From assembly GCA_009869945.1 (NCBI GenBank), contig WIXG01000196.1:1-64000 (forward strand): DNA of 64,000 nucleotides. The letters run 5' to 3'. Source of the DNA: Mesaphorura yosii (taxonomy: Eukaryota; Arthropoda; Collembola; Poduromorpha; Tullbergiidae). Below are positions 49,148 through 64,000 of this stretch, piece by piece. The translations under genes were made by a program, and so were the position numbers. The number at the start of each line of letters is the position of its first letter. Position 1 is the first letter of the stretch. Below the pieces are notes generated by a model. That model saw only the letters and a program-made list of their open reading frames with translations. It did not search any database and was not told the origin of the DNA.

Positions 49148-49726
49148 CTATACGCCTGCGTACTTGACCTCGTCAAAGGCCTTTCTTGCTTTCTTCAGCT
49201 CCTCATTCATGCTGAGAAGGTCTTTCACTCTGGCGTATTTTCGCTGATCTTTTCTTACAAAGAACATAATGTCTTCGACGGTGACTTTACCTGGTTTGCC
49301 AACTTCCATCGCCTTCTGAGTCTAAAACGAGACAAGAAACAAAACGTTAATCACACGCAATTGTCATGTGTCATTTGTATTTGTATGTAATGCCTATTTG
49401 TGAGGTGTGGTGGCCTTACCACTTCGGTGATGAATTCGATGACAAGGTCCTCCAAGAGGTCAACGCTCTCTGTGAATGGGTTCTGGTCATCTCCAAAGCC
49501 AAACATCATGCATCGTAGTTCCTTGGAGAACATGCGTTTCTTGTCCTCAGAACTCATCTCCACTGCATCAGTGTGCGTCGACTCCTGCTCCATCGCTTCG
49601 TCAGCCTATTGCACAAATAAATTGTCAATTTAAGAATTTAACAACTTTTGCTGTCGTGACTTGCGAGAGTGTTCACTCCATGCAATGTAATGCAAGTTCA
49701 ATGCTTTTGCATAACTATCTCACCAT
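49148..49726 (-). CDS. TAF13: TFIID subunit TAF13
   Basis: Histone-fold subunit of the general transcription factor TFIID, pairing with TAF11. Three exons: 49724-49726 (only the ATG), 49420-49605 and 49148-49321, giving 120 aa against 124 in human. The first exon ends exactly after the start codon (ATG|GTGAGA). The second begins GCTGACGAA, so the protein starts MADEAMEQES, like the human MADEEED. The histone fold is almost invariant: FSKELRCMMFGFGDDQNPFT, then ESVDLLEDLVIEFITEV, then KVTVEDIMFFVRKDQRKYAR, then VKDLLSMNEELKKARKAFDE. A simple open-frame search would start at the internal ATG at 49593 instead. Minus-strand polyadenylation signal at 49095-49100. It is head to head with SRPRB. Confidence 0.95.
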
Positions 49727-50373
49727 GTTTGAATAGAGATTCTGATTGTGTTAGCTCGCGAAGTTAGCCTTGCTAAAGTTCGTATCCGCTTTTGTGAACT
49801 GGGCGATGGTGGCTGTGGGCAGGTGTGGTTTAACGTTTAACACCAACTTTGTTTACCAAATTAACGAATCAGTGGTTCAGTGGGAATTGTGAATACTGTC
49901 TGTTTTGTACTGTTTTCCAATTTTTCCGATTCGAGTCCGAAGTGAAGTTGTGTTTGGAATTGGTAGCTGCTCCTGCTTCCTTGGTCTCACCCATCGCGTC
50001 GTGTAAATTTAGAATTTCGAAAGAGTGAGAAAAGACACAGATCAGCGAACAGATGCTAACGCAAACCTTGCCGACAAATTCTCTTCAGCTGGTCACTTAT
50101 TGATCATTCACACACATTGTTCACGATTGTTGATTAAATTCTTCTTTCACATCATCACACCACATTGTGATTATTTTGAACTTTTGCAACCACTTTGCAG
50201 GAAAAGCGAAAGAGAAAAGGTAACCTTCTCGATATTTAAGATTCAGTTTTAATGGAGAGCGACTTTATGTTTGGCTTTTGACTCCCGTATTCAGGCAGAG
50301 ACCCGTTCGCGAAACAAGTACGTACGAAGTAAGCTTTGCTATCAACTGTTGGAGTGTTGGATTAGGGGTGGTT
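49727..50373. promoter_or_regulatory. Shared upstream region of TAF13 and SRPRB
   Basis: About 647 bp between divergent start codons, containing both 5' UTRs. Each flanking first exon ends right after its ATG. The bidirectional promoter is inferred; no clear core element. Confidence 0.5.
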
Positions 50374-51348
50374 ATGGTGAGTTCTCAGGTCTATTTCCTC
50401 AAGGAGGAATCTCGAGATGAAATCAAGAGAGATGTACCATTTTTATAGTCATCGCCGGCTGCAGTGGTAGGTGATCCATCGCCTTTGGCGGATGCGTGGA
50501 ACCTCGACCAATCCAAAATTCTTGCTCTGTTCATTACATGCGTTCTTATCATTCTCACCTCATGTAAGTGAATTGTGTCCTATTTGTGGAGTACACGAGA
50601 GAAATCACAGTTCTATGTGATGTACTATTTTATTTTATGATTTTATCTCATGCCAATCACCAATTGCAAAGCTTCAATAGCCTTTACTTTTTGATTTTTT
50701 GGCTTAGTGTACTTCCTGATACTTGGGCGCAAGAAGGGCCTTTCGGTCGTCTTCGTTGGACCATCTGAAGCTGGGAAAACCTCCATCTTTGTCCACCTGT
50801 TGAACAGAATTGGTCAGGAGACTGTTATTTCCACTGTTGCCAATGTCGGAGAGTTTAAGCCTCCGGGAGGTAGTCAGACGCTAGTGCTGAAAGACTTGCC
50901 TGGCCACGATCGAGTTCGCACCAAATGGTGGGAGAGTCACAAATCTCGGTTGCTGGGGCTTGTCTGCGTGATTGACTCGTCGGGGGGCTCGAAGGCTATT
51001 GGGGAAGCTGCCGATGTCCTGTACAGCGTGCTCACGGACTCTATCGTCGCATCTCTCAAACCACGGGTCCTGATTCTGGCCAACAAGCAAGACTTGCTCC
51101 CACCTGGACGGGAAGTCAATGTTAAAGTGCAATTGGAGAAGGAACTTACCATGTTGAGGCTCACCAAGTCAGCCAGCTTAAGCACGACGGGCGGCGCAAT
51201 TACCAGGAAGCAGCTCGGAAAACCGGATCGGGACTTTGACTTTGAGCAGATCTCACCAATTAAAGTGGAATTTGCGAAGTCATGCGCAAAACCAGGAAGC
51301 GCCAATCTCGGCGAGTTATTGGACTGGCTGAGCATTCTCGCACGATAG
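50374..51348 (+). CDS. SRPRB: Signal recognition particle receptor subunit beta
   Basis: ER-membrane small GTPase that anchors the SRP receptor alpha subunit. Three exons: 50374-50376 (the ATG alone), 50449-50563 and 50708-51348, giving 252 aa against 271 in human. The first exon ends ATG|GTGAGT; the next begins TCATCGCCG, so the protein starts MSSPAAVVGD. A single N-terminal membrane helix follows (KILALFITCVLIILTSLYFL). The GTPase motifs are G1 FVGPSEAGKTS, G3 DLPGHDRVR and G4 NKQD (LANKQDLLPPG). The C-terminal region PIKVEFAKSC and LGELLDWLSIL agrees with the family. The start codon assignment rests on frame closure and the lack of another upstream ATG in frame. Polyadenylation signal AATAAA at 51535-51540. 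Confidence 0.9.
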
Positions 51349-52038
51349 TAGAATCAGCATAACACCAATGTGTAATTAATTAATTAATGAAAATGGAAGA
51401 AAATTGAAGTGCTGCGTTGTAAAATTGTACACGGCTTATAATGATGATGGCACGCGACATGCTTTATGTGCTTGTGCTTGTGTCAAAGGGCGGAAACCAC
51501 TAAGAATTCTTGGAGATCTTGAAACTGCACACTGAATAAAAATGACCATTGAATGCTCTGACTCCTGGACTAAAATTCGGAAAACTGCAAGTCACACGTG
51601 TCGAGTTCTCAGCGAGCCTCCAACCGTTTCATTTCAACCCTTTTCCTAGCAGGCAAGCATTTCGCTGTGCGTAAAATAACCGGGAGCAGAGTTGTACGAT
51701 TCATTTTCATTTTGATGTTGGCCTGATTCTAGATTGTCTCTATGAACTAAAGTTCCTACAGCTTAACAAGACATTGCCCAGTTGATATTGGTGTTTTAAT
51801 ACCCAGTTACCCAGTTGTGATCTGTCTATCATAAAGGAAACGTTAAGAAGTGAGTTCAGCTTGAACTCGCGTGGACTAATATTATTTTAATTTCATCCGG
51901 CTTCGTACTCAACTTTTCAACTTGGGTTTCTACTCTGTAGCGCAATTTACTGACAACTGAAAGTTGAAAGCGGTTGGTCGTTAGTTGCTTGAAGTTAGTT
52001 AAAGAGGGAGAGAGGGTTGTCAGCGGCCATCTTTGACC
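51349..52038. other. Intergenic between SRPRB and SZRD1
   Basis: About 690 bp containing the SRPRB 3' UTR with its polyadenylation signal, then the presumed SZRD1 promoter and 5' UTR. No open frame of interest. Confidence 0.55.
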
Positions 52039-52604
52039 ATGGAGTCCACGGACGAATCACTGTCACGGAAGTCAACGATCGTCCAGAATGGCAGTAAACA
52101 GGAATCCCCGCTGGCATCAAATTCGAAAGAACCGAAGGTATCCATTCTGCGTCGCCCCAAAACGAAGGCACAGGTGACCACACCGAAGCAGAGTCCAGGT
52201 GAAATCCCTGAGCCTGATCAGTCGAAAGTCAAGCCACTGTCCCAACAAAAAACATTAGAGCAGGTTGGCAATTCTACAATTCATATCTTAATGCCTTAAT
52301 GCGTGCTCGGGACCCCCAAGGACCCAGCCCAACTGAGGTTGGCGACCTCCAATCAAACACTCACTCAGAGTGGGTAGGACTTTATTGTTGTGCTCGTCTT
52401 ACTTTATTTACAGAGTGTTCATTTTCTTTACAGCGTGAGCAGGAGTATGCGGAAGCTCGCCGTCGGCTTTTAGGTGATGTGAGGTTTCCGGAGGAGGAAA
52501 GGGAGGCCGAACTGGAATCCAGACTCACACCAGCCGAAATACTCAAGATGAAGATTGGGGAGGCGATGCAAGTCAACCCTGGCGGAGGCCCAAGCCCCAG
52601 CTGA
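52039..52604 (+). CDS. SZRD1: SUZ domain-containing protein 1
   Basis: Small, mostly disordered protein with a SUZ domain, a conserved RNA-binding motif class; the cellular role is poorly known. Two exons join in phase 0: 52039-52263 and 52434-52604, giving 131 aa. The SUZ core is split over the intron: KVSILRRPKTKAQV in exon 1, and EQ then REQEYAEARRRLLGDVRFPE in exon 2, matching the human block IRILKRP with QREAEYAEARKRILG. The end LTPAEILKMKIGEAMQVN differs from human and has no recognised domain. The start ATG has the context GACCATGG, a strong initiation site. It is convergent with CDC73, with about 330 bp between stops. Confidence 0.88.
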
Positions 52605-52936
52605 AAGGATCTCACAATTGATGTCAGTGTTAGCGCAGAAGCTCATCGATACGATAAATTCATAACTTGTTTATTGCCACAAATACTCCACCTACAAATG
52701 TTACTCATTACGAATTGAGGCATTATTAAATGTTTACGAACTATTACAACTATCCGCGAGACAGAAGTAAAAATTACTGGTGCTTCATTTAAAATCTATA
52801 CACAAGAGGATGTATATTTGATCAAGACAAACTCCTATCGAGTCTTACTTCAAAATTGAATATTCAAGATGTCACGTGCGAAGCTGATTGATCAACTGTC
52901 AAGTGTGCCGCACTTCGAAGATATGCGGTCTCGAAA
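52605..52936. other. Convergent 3' regions of SZRD1 and CDC73
   Basis: 332 bp between two facing stop codons. A minus-strand AATAAA (TTTATT at 52670-52675) fits CDC73, and an ATTAAA near 52725 is close to where SZRD1 should end. If both are used the two transcripts overlap. Confidence 0.5.
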
Positions 52937-55169
52937 CTAGTACCTGAGGTATGGCTTCGTTTTCGCAATGTACCTGTAATCACACAAATACAATAGGAAC
53001 AGAGTTAGGTAAGGTTTGGCCGGGGATTGCAAATGAACTTACACATCGAGCTTTTCCCAGAAGGTCATTAGTGCAGCCCTGTCTAAGTGCCGCTTCGTGC
53101 GTGACAGTTGAATCACGTGCACCGCCCATTTGGCGACATTTGCGTCCAACTTGAATTCGTCGTACTTCAGGTGGAAAGCACTTACTGAAAGAAATGTTCA
53201 AACTATAACGTGCGAACTCGAACAGTGGTATTTGCGTGACATTTTCTTTACTTTTTGCGAATATTTCGGTTGGATTTCCGTCCCACGGCCATCCCTTAAA
53301 CTGCCAGGCTGGGCCCATCACAAACACCGCCACGACTCGGTCCCAGTCAGTCAACGACAGCTTCTGCGGGTTGTCAATGACACGGTAAGGAACAGAAACG
53401 CCGTTCCTTTGACGGTGAATCAAGATCTCATTGTCGCGTCGTGCGCCCTGAGCCTTCTTCTCTTCTGTGCTGATGAACCTCATGTCCTGCAAGATCTCCT
53501 TGGCGTTGAAAAGCGTTATGAGCGATGTGTTCGCAGCTGGGATGATGATGATCGGGGTTCGAGAAACCCTCTTGTTGCCTGACGACAAATCAGGACTCTT
53601 CCCCGGAACCTGTAACACAATATGATTAAGAAAGATTGAGCAACTCGAACGAAGCGATTATTTTTATTTCACAAGTCCTGAAACGTACTTGCACTTGCAT
53701 CGCAGCCGACGAGGGTGTCATGGGTGGTTTTGCAGACGTCTTCAGCGGGGTGCCTTCTGTCACAGACTTGAGTGTCATCCCGTGATACGTGCCCAAAGTG
53801 TCGATTTTGAATCCCTCGGTTTCTGGATATAAATGAACATTCATTGTACACTGTGGAAAAGGAAAGGATCACTACCGTGGAATGGCTGACGTACCTTCCT
53901 TGCTCTTGAAACGTTCCTGATCGTATCGATTGTATACTACAGGTTGAGGCGCCTGTTTCATTGCTGCGATTGGTTGTAGAGTGGCCACTACCGGGGCCAC
54001 CGTAGGCCTACGGAAGGCAAAAGAATATGCCAAGTACGCTCAATATTCCCGAGCACAATCCAGCAGGATTTCGTGAGGCATATGTATTGTTCGCTTTGAG
54101 AGTTTTTGTTACCTGACGGACTTTCCCTCTTCCCTGGCCTTTACTGAATTCAGAATGGCTAAAATGTTCTTGCTGAATTGCTTTCCGTTGCTCTGCAGAA
54201 TCGTGCTCCGCGTCCTCCACTGTCGTTCTCGAGAGACGATGTCCTTGGTCACGTCCAAGTCGTAATCCAGCATGGTTCTTAAGTCTGACCCCATCTCGAT
54301 GTCATCATGACCCTTGATCGTGGTTCGCTTCTTCGACAATCGCTTGGCCTTGATCTCAGCAATCTTTTCCATTGACATGGCGTCGGAGAGAGACCTGGGA
54401 GAGTGCCGCAAATTAAACCATAGAACATAACCTATCTAGTGGAATGGGGATATATCAATGAACTATGAACTGATGCGATGCTTTCGCCTACTTTGTGATG
54501 CTGTTGATGGCGACTGAAGCCTCTCGAGGGGCATCAAGGCGAGCGGCGAGCTGATCCTTCACGCGCTGCAATTGCGTGTCCTCAAATCGAGGCTTCTTAG
54601 CCAAAACTTCGCTCGGTTCTTCGATCGTTCGTTTGACTTGCGTTGGAATTTCCAGAGGTGCCGACTTATCGATATTGGCACTGGTGGCCGTCTCTCCACG
54701 TAAGTACGCCAGAACATCCTTCCTGTCAGGTCGTGTCACGACGGGTACAACTCCCTGAATGAAATCAGTCAATTAATACACCATCCAAACAAGACGGACA
54801 GAGAAGCATCCAGGAAAGTCACTTAGCCACTGGTATACTTACAGCGGCGTGTCTGACGTAGACGGGGTGACTTAGGTTAACATTCTTGAGGAGAAACAAA
54901 AGGCACTCCAACGTGTAATAATCCTTCGGCTGTCCATCTTTCCCGGACCTGAATCAGATCAGTACAGCAGTTAAAGCCAGCTCATTCCCCCAAATCACAG
55001 TAAGAATTAGAATTCTTGACATGTTAATTTTAGCTCACCCGTAAATGGTGTAGTTTGTCTTGACGTTTTTGGGCCATGAAAACTCCCCGAAGATGATGCA
55101 GTTGTCCTTTTCTATAATTTCCTTCTGGCTCACATTATACTGACGCAAAAGCGATAGAGGGTCCGCCAT
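52937..55169 (-). CDS. CDC73: CDC73 / parafibromin (PAF1 complex)
   Basis: Subunit of the PAF1 elongation complex, which travels with RNA polymerase II. Nine exons join in frame: 55039-55169, 54843-54948, 54492-54754, 54113-54394, 53895-54007, 53689-53822, 53252-53609, 53043-53184 and 52937-52973, giving 521 aa against 531 in human. The N-terminus [20 protein letters not shown] and the block [20 protein letters not shown] are nearly invariant in animals. The middle is charged and poorly conserved, with [20 protein letters not shown]. The C-terminal Ras-like domain shows [20 protein letters not shown], then [20 protein letters not shown], then [19 protein letters not shown], then [17 protein letters not shown], then [18 protein letters not shown]. 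The protein ends KPYLRY, next to the family's SHLRF. The last coding exon is only 37 nt. Confidence 0.96.
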
Positions 55170-55724
55170 GATGAGAAGGTGCACTGCAGGTCGCCCGAAA
55201 CGCCAACTGTCCTCGTCGTTGTCAACTCTGCCAAGAACTTTAGATTTTAGACGCTTAATTAAATGACTACGATTAACCTTTGAAGAACGCGGAATGTAAA
55301 GCGACAATTTCAAATCCTCAGCTCAAAACTGCGCAACGCTGCTGTGTGGCTAAACGCAAGGACGGTTCTCATAATCATTGGTCTTTGTTGCGTACACGAT
55401 TCTAACTTTTCGTAATCTGCATTAACCCGAGTTGGCAACTGTATTTGCCACCGTCCTGATCAAGAAACCATCCGCCCTAGAATAAGCTGTCGATTCATTG
55501 GTTCGCCAATACAATCAAAACATAACCCTATTGGTTCGAAGCCAAGATGATTAAGTGAAAGCACTCAAAATTAACGCAGCGCAGCGTTCAAAAATGACAA
55601 ACTGCAGCAGCATGCTGGTGGGAATGCATTATAATTCGAAAAAATGTTTATTCTCAGAAGATTGGGGGAAAATAACAAATTAAATGGTTAAAATGTCTAC
55701 AAGTCAAAGTGTGAGTGGAGGATG
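55170..55724. other. Intergenic between CDC73 (5') and SF3B1 (3')
   Basis: About 555 bp. It holds the CDC73 promoter and 5' UTR and the SF3B1 3' UTR with a minus-strand AATAAA (TTTATT at 55647-55652). The two genes are on the same strand and closely packed. No other feature is seen. Confidence 0.55.
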
Positions 55725-58700
55725 TTAGAGCACGTAGTTCAACTCGTGCCGCGTGTAGGAATTCCTCTGATCGTCAGGTATTCGAGGGTAGCCGGCAACC
55801 AGGGCGTCCTGACCCCCGATGTATAGTGAGTTGTAGATCTTCCAGTACACATCCCTCACCTTCCGAGCAGGATGAAACAGCCCCTGGGGAATAATCAACA
55901 GCATAATTAGAGTGATATTTCATAGGACCCGTTGGAAATGATTAAGCGAGTTTTTTGTACCTGAAGTGTGTACTGCAAGATTTTCACGGAGCCCAGCGAC
56001 ACTCGCATGCCTTCCACGGCATCCATGAACGCCTGCACCAAGTGCGGCGAAGTCTCGAATATGTTGGGCCAGACGTAATTAAGGAGGTGAATCAGGGCGT
56101 CCTCGCAACCGAAGCCGTACACGCCAAGCGCCATGTGCTTTATGGCAGCACACGCAGTTTGCCGATGCACTAAATCCCTGGAAGATAAAGACAAGAAGCA
56201 GTTAAGATTCTGAAGTAGAATGAAAGCTCGGCACAAAATGATGACTACAAGCCTACAGCTTACCTGTCCATCAGTGCGTCTTCTAGCAACGGTGTCACGG
56301 CGTAAATGTAGTCCTTGCCCATTTCTCCAATGTACTCGAACAAAAATGACATTGACTTGAGTACGCCGTTCTGAACGTTCAGCTCTGGAACTCTGTACTC
56401 GTTCATCAGGGCAGGGAGCACAGTGAAGGGCGAACAGGTCTCGGCCACGATGGCGATTGCGACCGTCGTGCAGACTCGGTTCTGCCGCTCCTGTACTTTC
56501 AAGTTGTTCAACAGCGTAGCCAACACATCGTGAGGGCTGCAAACATAAATGTACAAATTAGCGACAGAACTTAGGTCTTTTTCATGCTATTAGCTACGCT
56601 CTTACCCAATTGCTTTCGCAATGTAGCCAAAGGTGTTGACTGCAGCGCGCCTGATGGCCTTCTTGTGAGCCTTCAGCAACTCCAGCAACTCGAAGCAAAT
56701 TCTCATCCACTCTCTCGCGGAGACATACTCAGGACCACGATCAGCAATGCGGCCAACGAGGTCGATGCAGTTCTCCTGCACCTTTTCGTGTCGATTCTTC
56801 AAGATTGGGGTGAGTCTTGGCAGCAAGTCCTTGATGGGCGGGGTCATCTTGGTCATTCCGATGACGTTCACAATCGCCTTCAGCGCGCCTAGGATGCTGC
56901 CCAACACTTCGGGATACTCTTCTCCCAAATACTCGTACAACACAACGCCAAGGTGGCCCATCAGTTTCTCCTCCATGCACGTCTTCATCACTGCTGCGAT
57001 CTTCGATATCAAATCGGCAGCCTGTTGCCGAACCTTCGCTGCCTTGTTGTTCAGCCGCCACAGAATGGTGCCACAAATTTGAGGAAGGTACGGTTTGACA
57101 CGTTTCCCCAGCTGATTGACAATTGTTCCGAATCCGTTCAGCAACACGACGTCCTGTGATAAGAAATCAAAACTTTGAGTATGATGCAGACTAAACTAAA
57201 TGAATGGTAAAAGGGTTGCCGAAAATAAACCTCTGTAGTTTGTTCTTGGAACGCGTAAAGAATGCCATCGATCAACTGCTCCTCCAGCCTTGAATCTGTT
57301 AACCGTATAGAATTAGAATGAAGTATCAATATATTGTATACACCAATCAAGTGCTGGATTTGAGTGTTACCGATATCAGCAGCGCCCAGATTTCCCATGA
57401 TCTTTTCAATAGTCTCGACTACCATTTTCCTGTATGTCTCATTCTCGTCCTTCAGATCGTCAACAATTCGGTTTATGATCTCTGAAGCCCCGACCTTGTT
57501 TGCGATTTCCACTGTCGTATCGACCAATTGCCTATAATTCCGCTTGTCCAAAGCCATTCTGTGATTCCAAAAGTGTTTGAAGAAATGGGGCAGAATTTCG
57601 TCTTTGATGTATTGCGGCTCCACACCGTCCGTCGCACAACACTGCTTCACAACCTGTAATGAAAGATTAATAAGTAGGCTAAAGACTTCATACGAAAATC
57701 AAGATTTTGAGATCATGACCAGGCCTAGTGCTCACCTTGAGTACGATCTTCTTCATCTCTTCGTCGGGCGACTGGAATTCACGAATCAGAATCAACATGA
57801 CTTCTCTCGTGTAGTAGTTGGCGTACTCGGCGTCCATCAGCGGAATCAAGTAGCCAATCGCCTTGAGAAACGCAGCCAGTCCCTTCCCTCGGTGGGACCG
57901 GATTCCTTTCCACAGAGGCTTCAACACCGAGTCGAAGCTCTCAATTCCGTACGGAGTCGCAGCCTCAGCAAGAGCTGTAATTCACAAGAAATTAGTGCAT
58001 TAGTGGCAATTCAATTTACACACAAACAAGCTTTCTAAATTCATGATGTACCTGCAATTGCCAACGCGGTAATGGTTCGAACTTTCTGCTGCTCATCAAC
58101 GAGTCCGTGCTCAATAATTTCGACAAGACTTTTGAGATGCGGCAAGATGGCGCATCCCATCAAAATCGAAATCTGCTGTACGATTTTAATTCCTGTGTGC
58201 CTGGCTTGCCAAGACTTTTTGCTTTTGCAGACTGCTTTCAGAAACGGCAACAAGGAAGGAATTCCGAGGGCCGACGCAACCACAGCGAATGCCCTCGCTG
58301 TTGTGTTACGCACGAATCTGAAAGTAAAATGAAAATTAACAATCATCCAACAACCGAAATTGACACTGAACATTGAAACTTACTCATCAATGTTGTCAAT
58401 GTCCGGTCTCATTGTGGATATCATCGTCGCCAGACCAGCTGCTTTTGCAAGGTTGGAAATGATTTCTCTTCCCTCGACACGAGCGTAGTAATCTTCATCA
58501 ATTAGCAGGGGCTCAATTACCACCAGAATCTATAAATGTAGCATTAAACATTAACTCAGAGGGAAAATTGGTACTTATAATCTTAATTTGAAAATGGCGA
58601 GATCTGACTAACCTTGTGGACGTAGGGTCTGACGAGATCGTCCAACTTGTACAGGACTCGATCGATGACCTTCACCAGCAAATGCCGCTCTTGATCCTCC

Positions 58701-60477
58701 AGCGTGGGCGACATGAGCAGAGGCAGAATCTGATTGAACAGAGGGCCAGCCTGAAACTCCCGAGCCTGTAGAAAAGAAAAGAAACAGAACATTAGACAAC
58801 TGACCAAAGTTAGGACTGGATATGTAAAGAAACGTAGGATCTTACCTTGTCAGTTATTTGTCTCAAAGCTGACTTTCTCATTGGGGGAGTTCCATTCTTG
58901 ATCTTAAGGAGCAGTTTCATGATCTTTCTCTCCTTCTGCTCTTCGGGGCTCAAGCTCTCTTCATCGACATCAAGCAGAAGCTTGTCAAAGTACTGCGCGT
59001 CTTCCGGCTTCAAAAACGGCAGGTTTCCTCCTTTCGGTTGAGTGTCGATGAACTTGGACGATTTGTCCTCCGTCTGGATGAAGAAGCCTTGCGGCGTTCC
59101 GGCAATTGGCGTAGGCGTTGCGGAAAGTTTCCGAGCAGGTGTTCTAATTGGAACGTAGCCTGCTGGCGGAGGAAGAATCTTATAGCCTGGGGGAAACATT
59201 TGATCCAGCTCGTCATCCGAAAATGGTCTGTTCCTGTCGTCGATTTCTTTCTCCCACCTGTACGCTTGCAGTTGTTCTGGTGTCATTTGCAGGAGCTGAC
59301 TAGGCGAAGGTGTGGCCATACCCATGGCTTTCGCACCCATAGGTGTAATTCCTCCCGGCGTCATCATAGATGGTGTGTGAGGGGTCATCGGAGTTGCTGG
59401 CGTTTGCGGAGTCATTGCCACTGCCGGTGTTTCGTCCCAACGACTCTTCCGTTTGCTTGCTGATGGGGTGGGAGTCTCCTGAATCATGTCGACCCCGCTT
59501 CTGTCTACTTTGGGCGTTTCTGCCCAACCACTGCTGTGCCCCGGCGTCTCGCGCTCTGTCTTTGGAGTTTCATCCCACCGGTTGCGTCTGACCGACGCCT
59601 TTTCTGCTCCCGGTGTTGCGTGGCCTGGAGTCATGTGAGCTGGTGTTGGGTCCCAAATACGCTGCGCTGGTGTGTGCCCAGGCGTCTCAGCACCTCCACC
59701 TCGATGGCCTGGTGTTTCATCCCAACCAATATGTCCAGGAGTCTCGGCGGTCTCCCAGTTGGGTCGCTTCTTCTGTGGAGGCACGACATTTTCATCAGCG
59801 GCTGCTTGCTGATCCCACCGGCCCTTTCGCTTCACAACTTTAGACTCTCCATTGCCCACTGGTAACAGGGGGCCATCCTTTGCCTTCTCAATCAAGCGGT
59901 CTCGAAAATCCTTTCGCGCTTCTTGCAGTTTGTTTTCTCGCATTATGTCTGCGTAGGTTCTGGCACCCACGTCTGGAGTTTTCCCACCGTCCAGAAAGTC
60001 GTCAACTCGTTCAGGGGAAATGACACGTTTCGCGGCCCTGGACAAGTACTCGTTGTGTGCCTGCCTTTCCGCAATCGTTTGCCTTCTGTGCTCTGCAAAC
60101 ACGTCGACATCTTTCTCTGCCTGCGGAATATCATTTAGGAGAGATAGTGGAGCGGTGTAGGCCTTCCCTCGCCCCGGTGCAACTGGCGCCGCGTCGATGT
60201 CATCTTCTTCCGCCTCATCATTTGGTGCGATGGACGTGTAATAGCCGTCAAATCCGTCCGTTGCGCCGTAGATGTCAACGTCGAATTTGCCTCTCTCTCC
60301 AAGCCCAATCCTCGCCTCCTCCGGAACCTCAACACTTTGCTTCTTATTTGCTTGCAGTTCGTTGGCCAAGGCAGCAATTTCTACAAAATAAGAATCTTTA
60401 GTTGTAAAGGGTGAAACGGAATCCATTTTAAGATAAAGGAGCTTACCTTCTGCCGTTTTGGGCACCGACATTGACAT
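55725..60477 (-). CDS. SF3B1: Splicing factor 3B subunit 1
   Basis: Largest SF3b subunit of the U2 snRNP, which clamps the branch-point helix. Twelve exons join in frame: 60447-60477, 58846-60380, 58613-58765, 58384-58529, 58052-58317, 57736-57974, 57371-57653, 57231-57295, 56606-57153, 56264-56536, 55961-56177 and 55725-55883. They give 1304 aa, the same length as human. The N-terminal third is disordered, with RWDETP-type repeats ([18 protein letters not shown]) that bind UHM domains, and many TP sites. The HEAT-repeat superhelix is almost invariant: [20 protein letters not shown], then [20 protein letters not shown], then [20 protein letters not shown]. By exon-length counting, the lysine of EQQKVRT is residue 700, the position often altered in human cancers. 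Two donors are weak (GTTAGT after exon 3, GTTTAT after exon 8). It is head to head with enolase. Confidence 0.97.
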
Positions 60478-63817
<3,340 letters not shown>

Positions 63818-64000
63818 ACAACAAAGGGAAAAGAAGGTTTGGGGGTGGGTGATAATAAATGTTTGTCTGAGCAGCTAGTCTGGATTGCAAATCAATAAAT
63901 AGTGTAGCGATGCAGAACTACTGCAAGGCCTGGAGTCTGGAGGGCATCATTTGGGGGGCTTGTGCCTTCGTCGTAACAATTTATTTGTCTGTTCTCTTCC
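63818..64000 (+). other. Enolase 3' UTR and right edge
   Basis: G-rich stretch followed by AATAAA at 63854-63859 and a second AATAAA near 63894. Nothing else is seen up to the window end. Confidence 0.6.

Overview
The window is nuclear DNA of an animal, most likely an arthropod. Every recognised gene is split by GT-AG introns, most of them 60-110 bp. The gene set is metazoan: chordin/short gastrulation, calaxin, CDK12, cyclin L, CDC73, SF3B1, TAF13, a TRC8-type ubiquitin ligase and enolase. Selenoprotein T keeps a UGA selenocysteine codon, which argues against insects such as flies that use a cysteine form. A crustacean or early-branching hexapod would fit, but I cannot fix the species. I saw no mobile element, CRISPR array, rRNA or convincing tRNA.

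Left part (1-28.4 kb), gene-poor with long introns. The 3'-truncated minus-strand chordin/sog gene (286-7417) encodes a secreted BMP antagonist. Next is minus-strand calaxin (10208-14905), a ciliary EF-hand protein. Two single-pass membrane protein genes then lie head to head about 6.5 kb apart (18446-20029 minus; 26538-28350 plus). They share a striking transmembrane/juxtamembrane block (GAIVLFFHRWGKIRML.PYQP). I do not recognise the family and consider it the best candidate for something undescribed.

Right part (29.3-64 kb), gene-dense. In order: CDK12 (+), POLDIP3/SKAR (-), mitochondrial ribosomal protein MRPS22 (+), an unrecognised secreted protein (+), selenoprotein T (-), RNF139/TRC8 (+), cyclin L (-), SSR3/TRAP-gamma (+), TAF13 (-), SRP receptor beta (+), SZRD1 (+), CDC73 (-), SF3B1 (-) and enolase (+). 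Five head-to-head pairs share short intergenic stretches of about 0.57-1.36 kb: POLDIP3/MRPS22, SelT/RNF139, cyclin L/SSR3, TAF13/SRPRB and SF3B1/enolase.

Two functional themes are interleaved. One is Pol II transcription and mRNA processing (CDK12, POLDIP3, cyclin L, TAF13, CDC73, SF3B1). The other is the endoplasmic reticulum membrane (SelT, RNF139, SSR3, SRPRB). For nearly all genes the reading frame closes through every proposed splice junction. The reconstructed lengths match family norms: SF3B1 1304 aa, enolase 434 aa, CDC73 521 aa, TAF13 120 aa.
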